NCBI GenBank assembly: GCA_910584575.1
Contig: CAJUBG010000093.1
Location: 1 to 8,095 of the forward strand
From: an uncultured Dorea sp.
Lineage (GTDB): Bacteria; Bacillota; Clostridia; Lachnospirales; Lachnospiraceae
Reading direction: 5' to 3'
DNA length: 8,095 bases
In this document: piece by piece, positions 1 to 5,281 of the stretch
How the letters are laid out: the number at the start of each line of letters is the position of its first letter
Numbering within the stretch: position 1 is the stretch's first letter
Position numbers and translations under genes: made by a program
The notes under the pieces: generated by a model
What the model was told of the DNA's origin: nothing
What the model saw: only the letters and a program-made list of their open reading frames with translations
Databases searched by the model: none

Positions 1-156
1 CAGTATGAAGGAAAACAGACAGAGAAGTTTGTGGTATCCAAGGACGGCGGGGACGGAGAGCCAATCGACGCGTTAAGCGGCGCAACCATCACGTCCAGGT
101 CTGTGACAGGCGCAGTCAATGCGGCACTTGGATATTATCAGGCTGCATTTCAATAG
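1..156 (+). CDS. rnfG: RnfG, C-terminal end (partial)
   Basis: This is the last 51 codons of a gene that starts before the window, read in frame 1 to a TAG at 154-156. RnfG is the extracytoplasmic FMN-carrying subunit of the Rnf ferredoxin:NAD+ oxidoreductase. The visible part contains DALSGATITS, the FMN-binding-domain motif (S/T-G-A-T) whose last threonine is known in RnfG/NqrC proteins to carry covalently bound FMN through a phosphoester bond made by ApbE. The motif is followed by the usual short helix (SVTGAVNAALGYY) and the C-terminus. Only 11 bases separate it from rnfE, and the rnfE ribosome binding site overlaps its stop codon, so the two are cotranscribed and probably translationally coupled. 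The family assignment rests on this motif plus the operon position, which is exactly where RnfG sits in clostridial rnfCDGEAB operons. Confidence 0.93.
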   Translation, partial: QYEGKQTEKFVVSKDGGDGEPIDALSGATITSRSVTGAVNAALGYYQAAFQ

Positions 157-167
157 GAGGTAGAAAG

Positions 168-893
168 ATGAATAATTGTACCGAAAGAATTTATAACGGT
201 CTGGTCAAAGAAAACCCTACCTTCGTCCTGATGTTGGGTATGTGTCCGACCCTGGCGGTAACAACGTCCGCCATTAACGGTGTAGGTATGGGCCTGTCTA
301 CGACGGTTGTACTTGTATTGTCTAATATGCTGATTTCCATGCTGCGTAAGATTATTCCGGATTCCGTCAGGATGCCGGCGTTCATCGTAGTCGTGGCTTC
401 ATTTGTAACGATTGTACAGTTCCTTTTAGAAGGCTTCGTTCCGAGCCTCTATGCGTCCCTGGGACTTTACATTCCTCTGATTGTTGTAAACTGTATTATC
501 CTTGGCCGTGCCGAGAGTTATGCGTCTAAGAATCCGGTTATGCCGTCCATCTTCGACGGTATCGGTATGGGCCTTGGATTTACCGTAGGCCTGACTGCTA
601 TTGGTATTGTACGTGAGGTGATTGGTACGGGCGCAATCTTCGGACAGCAGCTTCTACCTCTTGCGGATGCTGCGGCAGGAAAGGGAGGCTATGTGCCGGT
701 TACAATCTTCATCCTTCCTCCGGGAGCATTCCTGGTGCTTGCGTTCCTGGTTGCATTACAGAATAAGGTAAGGAACAATGCGGCTCGTAAGGGCAAGAAG
801 GTCGTAGAATCAGCAGGCTGTGGAGAAGGCTGTGCATCCTGCGGTAATGGCGCATGCAGCGGAAAAGTTTTCCCGACAGGAAATGAAAAGTAG
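168..893 (+). CDS. rnfE: RnfE, membrane subunit of the Rnf complex
   Basis: Integral membrane subunit of the ion-pumping ferredoxin:NAD+ oxidoreductase, 241 residues, paralogous to RnfA. The sequence shows the RnfE N-terminal signature (NGLVKENPTFVLMLGMCPTLAVT), about six hydrophobic segments, and a second signature YIPLIVVNCIILGRAE. Cys26 (GMCP) and Cys109 (VNC) match the two conserved cysteines that, in structures of Rnf and Nqr, share an intramembrane [2Fe-2S] cluster with the equivalent pair in RnfA. The start is fixed by AGGAGG at 155-160, seven bases upstream. After the last membrane segment the protein carries a basic stretch (KVRNNAARKGKK) and a tail with cysteines at 218, 222, 225 and 230. 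That tail is absent from the short proteobacterial RsxE form as I know it and may bind a metal or be redox-active (inference). The gene lies between rnfG and rnfA in the standard clostridial order. Confidence 0.96.
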   Translation: MNNCTERIYNGLVKENPTFVLMLGMCPTLAVTTSAINGVGMGLSTTVVLVLSNMLISMLRKIIPDSVRMPAFIVVVASFVTIVQFLLEGFVPSLYASLGLYIPLIVVNCIILGRAESYASKNPVMPSIFDGIGMGLGFTVGLTAIGIVREVIGTGAIFGQQLLPLADAAAGKGGYVPVTIFILPPGAFLVLAFLVALQNKVRNNAARKGKKVVESAGCGEGCASCGNGACSGKVFPTGNEK

Positions 894-906
894 GAGGGGT
901 ACATAG

Positions 907-1482
907 ATGAAAGAATTATTGATTATTGCAATCGGATCTGCTCTCGTGAATAACGTTGTACTCAGCCAGTTCCTGGGAATCTGTCCGTTCCTGGGCGTAT
1001 CCAAGAAGGTGGATACCGCAGCCGGAATGGGCGGCGCGGTAGTATTCGTTATCACGATAGCGTCACTTGTTACTAGCTTAATCTACAAATTTATCCTGCT
1101 GCCCTTGGGATTTGAATACTTACAGACGATTGTATTCATTTTGATTATAGCGGCTTTGGTTCAGTTTGTGGAGATGTTCTTAAAGAAGGCAATGCCGCCC
1201 CTTTACAATGCGTTGGGCGTGTATCTGCCGCTTATCACAACAAACTGTGCGGTACTCGGAGTTGCTTTGACTAACGTACAGAAGGAGTATAGTGTTCTTC
1301 AGGGTGTGATTAACGGTATCGGAACATCTGTCGGATTCTTAATCGCCATTGTAATTATGGCGGGAATCCGTGAGAAGATTGAGTACAACGACATTTCAGA
1401 GTCCTTCCAGGGAACGCCAATCGTGCTGGTGACAGCTACCCTTATGGCGATTGCGTTCTGTGGATTCTCAGGACTGATATAG
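907..1482 (+). CDS. rnfA: RnfA, membrane subunit of the Rnf complex
   Basis: Integral membrane subunit of the Rnf complex, 191 residues, the usual family length. It opens with the typical sequence ELLIIAIGSALVNNVVLSQF and carries LGICPFLGVSKK (Cys26) and LPLITTNCAVLGVAL (Cys114). These two cysteines are the known ligands, together with the RnfE pair, of the intramembrane [2Fe-2S] centre that passes electrons across the membrane. About six transmembrane segments are evident, in inverted topology relative to RnfE, as in all NqrD/E-RnfA/E pairs. The ribosome binding site AGGAGGGG (892-899) overlaps the rnfE stop codon and lies seven bases before the ATG. The gap to rnfE is 13 bases and to rnfB 12 bases, so it is within one operon. 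No unusual residues or truncation were noticed. Confidence 0.97.
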   Translation: MKELLIIAIGSALVNNVVLSQFLGICPFLGVSKKVDTAAGMGGAVVFVITIASLVTSLIYKFILLPLGFEYLQTIVFILIIAALVQFVEMFLKKAMPPLYNALGVYLPLITTNCAVLGVALTNVQKEYSVLQGVINGIGTSVGFLIAIVIMAGIREKIEYNDISESFQGTPIVLVTATLMAIAFCGFSGLI

Positions 1483-1494
1483 GAGGGCCAGACA

Positions 1495-2286
1495 ATGAGT
1501 GTTACAGGTATTATAATTGCTGCTGTGATCGTGGGCGGCACCGGTTTATTCATTGGTGTGTTCCTGGGAGTTGCAGGCAAGAAATTTGCGGTAGAAGTAG
1601 ACGAGAGGGAGGAAGCCATCACAGGCGTGCTTCCGGGGAATAACTGCGGCGGCTGCGGTTATGCAGGATGCTCAGGACTTGCGGCGGCTATCGTCAAGGG
1701 CGAGGCAGAGATTAGCGGATGTCCGGTAGGCGGCGCGCCGGTGGCAGAGAAGATCGGCGCTATCATGGGCGTGGAGGCAGGCGCTACGGTACGCCAGGTT
1801 GCATTTGTGAAATGTGCGGGAACCTGTGATAAGGCAGGAAAGGATTATGAGTATTATGGCCTGAACGACTGTGTAATGGTGAACATGATGCAGGCAGGGG
1901 GGCCTAAGTCCTGTAATTACGGGTGTCTCGGCGAGGGAAGCTGTGTGAAGGCATGTCCTTTTGACGCGATCCATATCGTGGACGGAGTTGCCCTTGTGGA
2001 TAAGGACGCATGTAAAGCCTGCGGGAAGTGTATCGCGGCATGTCCGAAGAAGCTTATTGAGCTTGTTCCTTATGACCAGAAGCATCTGGTACAGTGCAGC
2101 TCAAGGGATAAGGGCAAAGACGTGATGAAGGCTTGCACCGTGGGTTGTATCGGATGTAAGATGTGTGAGAAGGTCTGTGAGTCTGGGGCGATTAAAGTGG
2201 AGGGCAATGTTGCGCATATTGATCCGGAGAAATGTACGGACTGCGGCAAGTGTGCCGAGAAGTGCCCAAAGAAGTGTATCAGGTAA
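1495..2286 (+). CDS. rnfB: RnfB, multi-cluster ferredoxin-like subunit of the Rnf complex
   Basis: Electron-entry subunit of Rnf, 263 residues, anchored by one N-terminal transmembrane helix (about residues 5-28) and otherwise cytoplasmic. In order: a Fe-S domain with C51-x2-C54-x4-C59 and C76 (GNNCGGCGYAGC, the RnfB/RsxB signature); a middle region with C107, C111, C126 and C140; a first ferredoxin module with a non-standard half (C144-x5-C150-x3-C154) and a standard half (C173, C176, C179, C183); and a second module with two standard CxxCxxCxxxCP-like halves (C218, C221, C224, C228 and C247, C250, C253, C257). I count 26 cysteines, enough for five or six [4Fe-4S] clusters. It accepts electrons from reduced ferredoxin and passes them towards the membrane flavins. 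AGGAGG at 1481-1486 fixes the start. This is the last canonical gene of the operon, and a DUF2752 gene follows seven bases after its stop. Confidence 0.97.
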   Translation: MSVTGIIIAAVIVGGTGLFIGVFLGVAGKKFAVEVDEREEAITGVLPGNNCGGCGYAGCSGLAAAIVKGEAEISGCPVGGAPVAEKIGAIMGVEAGATVRQVAFVKCAGTCDKAGKDYEYYGLNDCVMVNMMQAGGPKSCNYGCLGEGSCVKACPFDAIHIVDGVALVDKDACKACGKCIAACPKKLIELVPYDQKHLVQCSSRDKGKDVMKACTVGCIGCKMCEKVCESGAIKVEGNVAHIDPEKCTDCGKCAEKCPKKCIR

Positions 2287-2293
2287 AAAGCAG

Positions 2294-2740
2294 ATGAGAG
2301 AAGCTTTCACATTATTATGGAAAGATATTAAGGATGTAAAATGGGCGATTATATTGATAATCGCCTATTTTGCATTGGGAAAATATTTTCTGTATAGTCT
2401 GTGCCCCATGGTGGTCATTACGGGGCTGCCCTGTCCGGGCTGCGGGCTGACGAGGGCAGGGATTAGGCTTCTTCGGCTGGATTTTGCGGGGGCGTTTCGG
2501 ATACATCCGTTTATTTATCCTATTGTGATGTATCTGGGAATCTTTGGATGGAACCGTTATATCAGGAAACGTAGGGCAGGGACAGGGCTTAAGGTGTTGT
2601 TAGGGGTTATTATAATTCTTATGCTTTTGTTCTATGTGTGGAGAATGCTGCATTATTTTCCGGATGAACCGCCTATGAGCTATTATGGGGGGAATTTGTT
2701 AAGGTTTTTTCACAGGTTTTTTTACAAAGCTGTTTACTGA
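2294..2740 (+). CDS. DUF2752 family membrane protein
   Basis: Small membrane protein of 148 residues and unknown function. It shows the DUF2752 signature: a first hydrophobic segment (about residues 17-36), then CP at 37-38 and the hallmark CPGCGLTR at 47-54, a second hydrophobic stretch with HPFIYPIVMYLGIFGW, and a third (about 95-115, VLLGVIIILMLLFYVWRM). The CPxCG pair could bind metal or form a disulfide, but no biochemical role is established to my knowledge. The open frame extends upstream to 2165, but that part overlaps rnfB in another frame. The ATG at 2294 lies seven bases after the rnfB stop and gives a typical family N-terminus, although its ribosome binding site is weak (AGG at 2281-2283 only), suggesting coupling to rnfB translation. 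No promoter was seen upstream, so it probably rides on the rnf transcript. Confidence 0.82.
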   Translation: MREAFTLLWKDIKDVKWAIILIIAYFALGKYFLYSLCPMVVITGLPCPGCGLTRAGIRLLRLDFAGAFRIHPFIYPIVMYLGIFGWNRYIRKRRAGTGLKVLLGVIIILMLLFYVWRMLHYFPDEPPMSYYGGNLLRFFHRFFYKAVY

Positions 2741-2769
2741 TTGAAATTATAGGATTTCCGTGGTAGAAT
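2741..2769 (+). promoter_or_regulatory. Promoter with extended -10 for the Asn/Gln/Tyr-rich membrane protein gene
   Basis: TTGAAA at 2741-2746 and TAGAAT at 2764-2769 are separated by 17 bases, and TGG before the -10 box gives an extended -10 (TGnTAGAAT). It starts directly after the stop of the DUF2752 gene and lies about 40 bases before the ATG at 2809. The boxes are read by eye; the transcription start would be near 2776. Confidence 0.72.
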
Positions 2770-2808
2770 GGATAGTAAAGTATCAGAGTAGTACGAGGAG
2801 GATGTACA

Positions 2809-3426
2809 ATGGAAAATAATTATGATAATACACCCAAAGAGAATGAAAGCTCTAACCAGCCAGCGGGTGATTCCAATGCAGGCCAGTTGAGTTCAGACAT
2901 GGCAGCCAGCCAGCAGCCGGACACGGCAGGGCAGTATACGGACCCCAATGCAGGAGAACAGCAGGATCATTCTTCGCAGTATCCATATAATACCGGCCAG
3001 AACGGGGCTAACTACAATCAGCAGAACAATAGTTATCAGTATGGCCAGAACAACGGTTACAATTATAATCAGAACTATAACCAGAATTATAATCAGTATC
3101 AGAGCTATAATCAGAACGGCAGTTATAATTATCAGGATAACTATAACTACAATACCGGCAATCAGCACAACCAGATGTATGAGCCGGGGCAGGATACGTC
3201 TCCTATGAGCATGGGAGACTGGCTTCTGACCTTGCTTGCGGCGATGATTCCGTGTGTGGGTATCATATTTTATATCGTGTGGGCATTCAGCAAGACGACG
3301 AATGTGAACCGCAGGAATTTCTGCCGGGCGCAGTTGATCATCATGGGCGTGGTGCTGGTAATCTACATTATCTTCATTGCACTGTTTGGCTCTATGCTTT
3401 TCAGCGCGGCGAATTGGTATTATTAG
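2809..3426 (+). CDS. Membrane protein with Asn/Gln/Tyr-rich hydrophilic head
   Basis: A 205-residue protein in two parts. Residues 1-132 are hydrophilic and of low complexity, rich in Asn, Gln, Tyr, Gly and Ser; within 60-122 Y-N-Q-N-type units predominate, including tandem copies at 86-96. Residues 135-198 form two hydrophobic segments around a short polar loop (MGDWLLTLLAAMIPCVGIIFY, then WAFSKTTNVNRRNF, then LIIMGVVLVIYIIFIALFG). This two-helix domain, with DWL near its start and WAF...N..NF in the loop, is common in Firmicutes proteins of unknown function and resembles small TM2/CD225-like modules, though I cannot assign a Pfam family by eye. The start is fixed by GAGGAGG at 2795-2801. 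It is transcribed alone from a promoter at 2741 to a terminator at 3441. The head may be a disordered, sticky extension; its function is unknown. Confidence 0.85.
   Translation: MENNYDNTPKENESSNQPAGDSNAGQLSSDMAASQQPDTAGQYTDPNAGEQQDHSSQYPYNTGQNGANYNQQNNSYQYGQNNGYNYNQNYNQNYNQYQSYNQNGSYNYQDNYNYNTGNQHNQMYEPGQDTSPMSMGDWLLTLLAAMIPCVGIIFYIVWAFSKTTNVNRRNFCRAQLIIMGVVLVIYIIFIALFGSMLFSAANWYY
3064..3096 (+). repeat. In-frame tandem 12-base repeat encoding Tyr-Asn-Gln-Asn
   Basis: Nearly three tandem copies of a 12-base unit (TATAATCAGAAC, then TATAACCAGAAT, then TATAATCAG) encode residues 86-96 of the preceding gene. Degenerate copies continue to about 3174. The unit is in frame, so slippage would change head length without breaking the gene. 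Confidence 0.7.
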
Positions 3427-3440
3427 GTCTTGGTATATAA

Positions 3441-3496
3441 GGGGGCTTGGGTATTAAGCAAAAGGTATTTATTGCTTAATGCCCAAGCCCCTTTTT
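3441..3496 (+). terminator. Strong intrinsic terminator between convergent genes
   Basis: A 19-base-pair stem pairs 3442-3460 with 3473-3491 around a 12-base loop. Its only imperfection is one G-T pair (T3452 with G3481). The GC-rich base (GGGGCTTGGG with the complementary arm) is followed by TTTTT at 3492-3496, a textbook terminator for the + strand gene ending at 3426. On the minus strand the same hairpin is followed only by CTTATATA, so it may also end apbE transcription, but less convincingly. Confidence 0.93.
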
Positions 3497-3509
3497 AGCG
3501 TATTGAGAA

Positions 3510-4499
3510 TTATTTGAGCTTCTGCTGAAAATTCTTGGAATACTGAATCTTATTGTCATTGGTGATAAAGACAGCGTCCACATTGTCCAGTTGTTCAATC
3601 AGCCGCATACTCTTATCGTAGCCGAGCAGGAAGCAGGTGGTGCTTAAGGCGTCGGCTGTGAGGGAGGAGTTGGTGATGATTGTGACGCTGGTTAAATTAT
3701 TCTCACAGGGATAGCCCGTGTGAGGATCCAGTATGTGGTGGTATAGCTTGCCGTCTGCCTCGAAATAACGCTGGTATGTGCCGGAGGTTACGACGGATTT
3801 GTTGGAGATTCTTACAGAAGTAATGGGTTCTCCGGTCATGTCAAAGGGTTTTTGGATACCGATATTATAGTCAGAGCCGTCCAGACGGCTTCCCATTGCA
3901 AGAACATTTCCCCCAAGATTAATGACAGCGTGTTTGACTCCCTGCTCTTTGAGATATTTTTTCAGGATATCCGCAATATATCCCTTTGCGATGCCTCCCA
4001 CGTCGATTGCGGCGTAGGGGTCAAGGAGACGGACTGTGTTGCCGTCTATGAGAATATTCTTGTAATCCACATGGCTTGCCGCCTCGTAGATTGCCTCCTG
4101 TGCCGGCGGGGCAGGGGTTTCACTGTGGAAATCCCACAAGTTGGACACCGGAGCGATTGTGACGTCAAAAGCGCCGTTTGAGAGGTCGCCGTAGTAGATT
4201 GCTTTCTTAAGCAGAGTAACCGTCTCGTCGGAGACTTCTACCGGATTGCCGCCGGCGCTGTTAATACGGGAAATCTCGCTGTCTTCTATCTTGTTCGAGA
4301 ACATGGCGTGATATTTTTTGCAAATATTCTCGCAGCCCTTCAGAACTTCTTCGTCGGTCCGGTCAAGAATCTCGATTCGGACCACCGTATCAAAGAGGGT
4401 GTCGGTATAGACAGAGGTTTGCTGCTTCTTAAGTCCCGAACAGCCGGATAAAAGAAGTGCGGCGGATACAAGCAATGCGGTAAGTTTTTTATATTTCAT
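3510..4499 (-). CDS. apbE: ApbE, FAD:protein FMN transferase (lipoprotein)
   Basis: A 329-residue lipoprotein that transfers FMN from FAD to a threonine in target proteins such as RnfG and RnfD, acting outside the cytoplasmic membrane. The N-terminus is a lipoprotein signal (basic MKYKK, a hydrophobic run, lipobox LLSGC with Cys20 as the lipidated residue). The ApbE fold follows: GAFDVTIAPVSNLWDF (109-124), DVGGIAKGY (166-174), INLGGN (193-198), SGTYQRYF (239-246), HHILDPHTGYP (254-264), and ADALSTTCF (282-290), whose Asp283 and Thr287 correspond to the metal-binding pair. Length is normal and no motif is lost. The start is set by GAGGTG (plus-strand 4505-4510) a few bases upstream. It is transcribed alone and convergently to the preceding gene. 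Its proximity to rnfG, which carries the SGAT target motif, indicates that maturation of the Rnf flavins is its likely job. Confidence 0.95.
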   Translation of the reverse strand: MKYKKLTALLVSAALLLSGCSGLKKQQTSVYTDTLFDTVVRIEILDRTDEEVLKGCENICKKYHAMFSNKIEDSEISRINSAGGNPVEVSDETVTLLKKAIYYGDLSNGAFDVTIAPVSNLWDFHSETPAPPAQEAIYEAASHVDYKNILIDGNTVRLLDPYAAIDVGGIAKGYIADILKKYLKEQGVKHAVINLGGNVLAMGSRLDGSDYNIGIQKPFDMTGEPITSVRISNKSVVTSGTYQRYFEADGKLYHHILDPHTGYPCENNLTSVTIITNSSLTADALSTTCFLLGYDKSMRLIEQLDNVDAVFITNDNKIQYSKNFQQKLK

Positions 4500-4522
4500 A
4501 AATACACCTCGTTTCTTAAATC

Positions 4523-4551
4523 ATTATAGCGTAGGTGAGGGCTTCAATCAA
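4523..4551 (-). promoter_or_regulatory. Promoter of apbE
   Basis: On the minus strand, TTGATT (plus-strand 4546-4551) and a perfect TATAAT (plus-strand 4523-4528) are separated by 17 bases. The -10 box lies about 25 bases upstream of the apbE ATG, so the leader is short, with the ribosome binding site inside it. It faces away from the toxin-antitoxin promoter at 4613. Confidence 0.78.
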
Positions 4552-4584
4552 ACCCTTTTTCATATGAAATCTAATTATTGCATC

Positions 4585-4615
4585 ATATTGGTACAGAATA
4601 TTGTACAAAATATTG
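4585..4615 (+). repeat. Three ATATTG direct repeats, candidate antitoxin operator
   Basis: ATATTG occurs at 4585-4590, 4598-4603 and 4610-4615, at steps of 13 and 12 bases, each followed by a related ACA-containing tail (ATATTGGTACAGA, ATATTGTACAAA, ATATTGACAG). An imperfect palindrome, GTACA (4591-4595) with TGTAC (4602-4606), lies within the array. The last copy overlaps the -35 box at 4613-4618. YefM/Phd antitoxins autoregulate by binding near their own promoter, so this array is the most likely operator; that is inference. Confidence 0.55.
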
Positions 4616-4641
4616 ACAGTACTATGGATGTGGAATATACT
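4613..4641 (+). promoter_or_regulatory. Promoter of the toxin-antitoxin operon
   Basis: A consensus -35 box TTGACA (4613-4618) and TATACT (4636-4641) are separated by exactly 17 bases. This is the strongest-looking promoter in the window, as expected for an autorepressed toxin-antitoxin operon. The ribosome binding site AAAGGAG (4648-4654) begins close to the predicted transcription start. Confidence 0.85.
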
Positions 4642-4663
4642 TTATTCAAAGGAGTGTGATGAT

Positions 4664-4915
4664 ATGATAGCAACAAATTTTTCCAATGTAAGGAACAATT
4701 TTAAGGAAGTTTGTGATCGGGTTGTACATGATTCTGATATTGCGATAATTACAAGAAAAAACGACGAAAATGTAGTGCTTATGTCGCAGGCGCAATACGA
4801 TAACTTAATGGAAAATCTTCATATCAGAGAAAGCAAGGCGAATTATGAATGGCTGAAAGAATCTATCAAGCAGGCGGAAGATGGAAGGCTTGTGAGTTTT
4901 GATGTGGAGGATTAG
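4664..4915 (+). CDS. yefM: YefM/Phd family antitoxin
   Basis: An 83-residue antitoxin that neutralises the downstream YoeB toxin by direct binding and represses the operon. The N-terminal Phd/YefM fold is clear: MIATNFSNVRNNFKEVCDRV, then the strand pair IAIITRKNDENVVLMS, then AQYDNLMENLHI. The C-terminal part (about 57-83, ANYEWLKESIKQAEDGRLVSFDVED) is the segment that in this family wraps the toxin active site. The open frame extends upstream to a TTG at 4601, but that region carries the promoter. The ATG at 4664 is chosen because AAAGGAG (4648-4654) precedes it at suitable spacing and the protein then begins with the family's usual MIATNFS. It ends three bases before the toxin ATG. The pair looks more AT-rich than the surrounding genes, suggesting independent acquisition. 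Confidence 0.93.
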   Translation: MIATNFSNVRNNFKEVCDRVVHDSDIAIITRKNDENVVLMSQAQYDNLMENLHIRESKANYEWLKESIKQAEDGRLVSFDVED

Positions 4916-4918
4916 CCT

Positions 4919-5173
4919 ATGAATGTATCTTTCACTGAGAATGCCTGGGAGGATTATCTTTATTGGCAGAAGATGGACAAGAAAATTGTCAAAAGAATCA
5001 ATGAGTTGATTAAAGGTATAAAAAGAAGTCCGTTTGAAGGACCTGGCAAACCAGAGCCGCTGAAATATGATTTGGCCGGAAAGTGGAGCAGAAGGATAAC
5101 GGATGAGCATAGATTGGTTTATCAAGTGGAAGGAAATAATCTGGTAGTGTATACTTGCAGATATCATTATTAA
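4919..5173 (+). CDS. yoeB: YoeB family mRNA-interferase toxin
   Basis: An 84-residue toxin of the RelE/YoeB superfamily, which binds the ribosome and cleaves mRNA in the A site when freed from its antitoxin. It aligns over its full length with E. coli YoeB from memory: WEDYLYWQKMDKKIVKRINELI (10-31), PFEGPGKPEPLKYDLAGKWSRRI (38-60), EHRLVYQV (63-70) and the C-terminal CRYHY. The residues known to matter for catalysis are present at the same numbers as in E. coli: Glu46, Arg65, His83 and Tyr84, so the toxin should be active. GGAGG at 4906-4910, inside the end of the antitoxin gene, serves as its ribosome binding site, coupling its translation to that of the antitoxin. No terminator is visible after its stop, but a new promoter follows at 5221. 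Confidence 0.96.
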   Translation: MNVSFTENAWEDYLYWQKMDKKIVKRINELIKGIKRSPFEGPGKPEPLKYDLAGKWSRRITDEHRLVYQVEGNNLVVYTCRYHY

Positions 5174-5220
5174 ATTTTGTAAGTAAATATGGAATACATC
5201 AGCGAAAATCGAACATGTGG

Positions 5221-5249
5221 TTGCAGAACGGGATTTCTTGTGTTAGAAT
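5221..5249 (+). promoter_or_regulatory. Promoter with extended -10 for the NusG-II/Gx/ruvAB operon
   Basis: TTGCAG (5221-5226) and TAGAAT (5244-5249) are separated by 17 bases, with TG at 5241-5242 giving an extended -10 (TGTTAGAAT). The transcription start would be near 5256, just before the ribosome binding site AAAGAGG. The stretch 5174-5220 between the toxin stop and this promoter shows no other recognisable element. Confidence 0.7.
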
Positions 5250-5281
5250 GTTAGGTAGAGAAAATAAAGAGGTTGATGGAT

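Noticed and set aside
1672..2085. Minus-strand open frame within rnfB
   Set aside because: It lies entirely opposite a well-supported, motif-dense gene and has no recognisable protein features.
2165..2293. Longer upstream start for the DUF2752 gene
   Set aside because: This stretch overlaps the 3' end of rnfB in another frame, would add a basic non-family extension, and the ATG at 2294 gives a typical N-terminus.
2893..3168. Minus-strand open frame giving an extremely hydrophobic Ile/Leu/Val-rich protein, and a + strand frame at 2948-3208 rich in Ile/Arg/Thr
   Set aside because: Both are shadows of the Asn/Gln/Tyr-rich repeat coding region: reading AAT, TAT and CAG codons on the opposite strand or shifted yields Ile/Leu/Val or Ile/Arg/Thr. 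No fitting ribosome binding site was seen.
4538..4560. Small AGGG/CCCT inverted repeat followed by TTTTT, terminator-like on the + strand
   Set aside because: The stem is only four base pairs plus a partial extension, no + strand gene ends there, and it overlaps the apbE -35 box.
4601..4663. TTG start at 4601 for the antitoxin
   Set aside because: The segment contains the -35 and -10 boxes and the ribosome binding site; the ATG at 4664 gives the standard family N-terminus.
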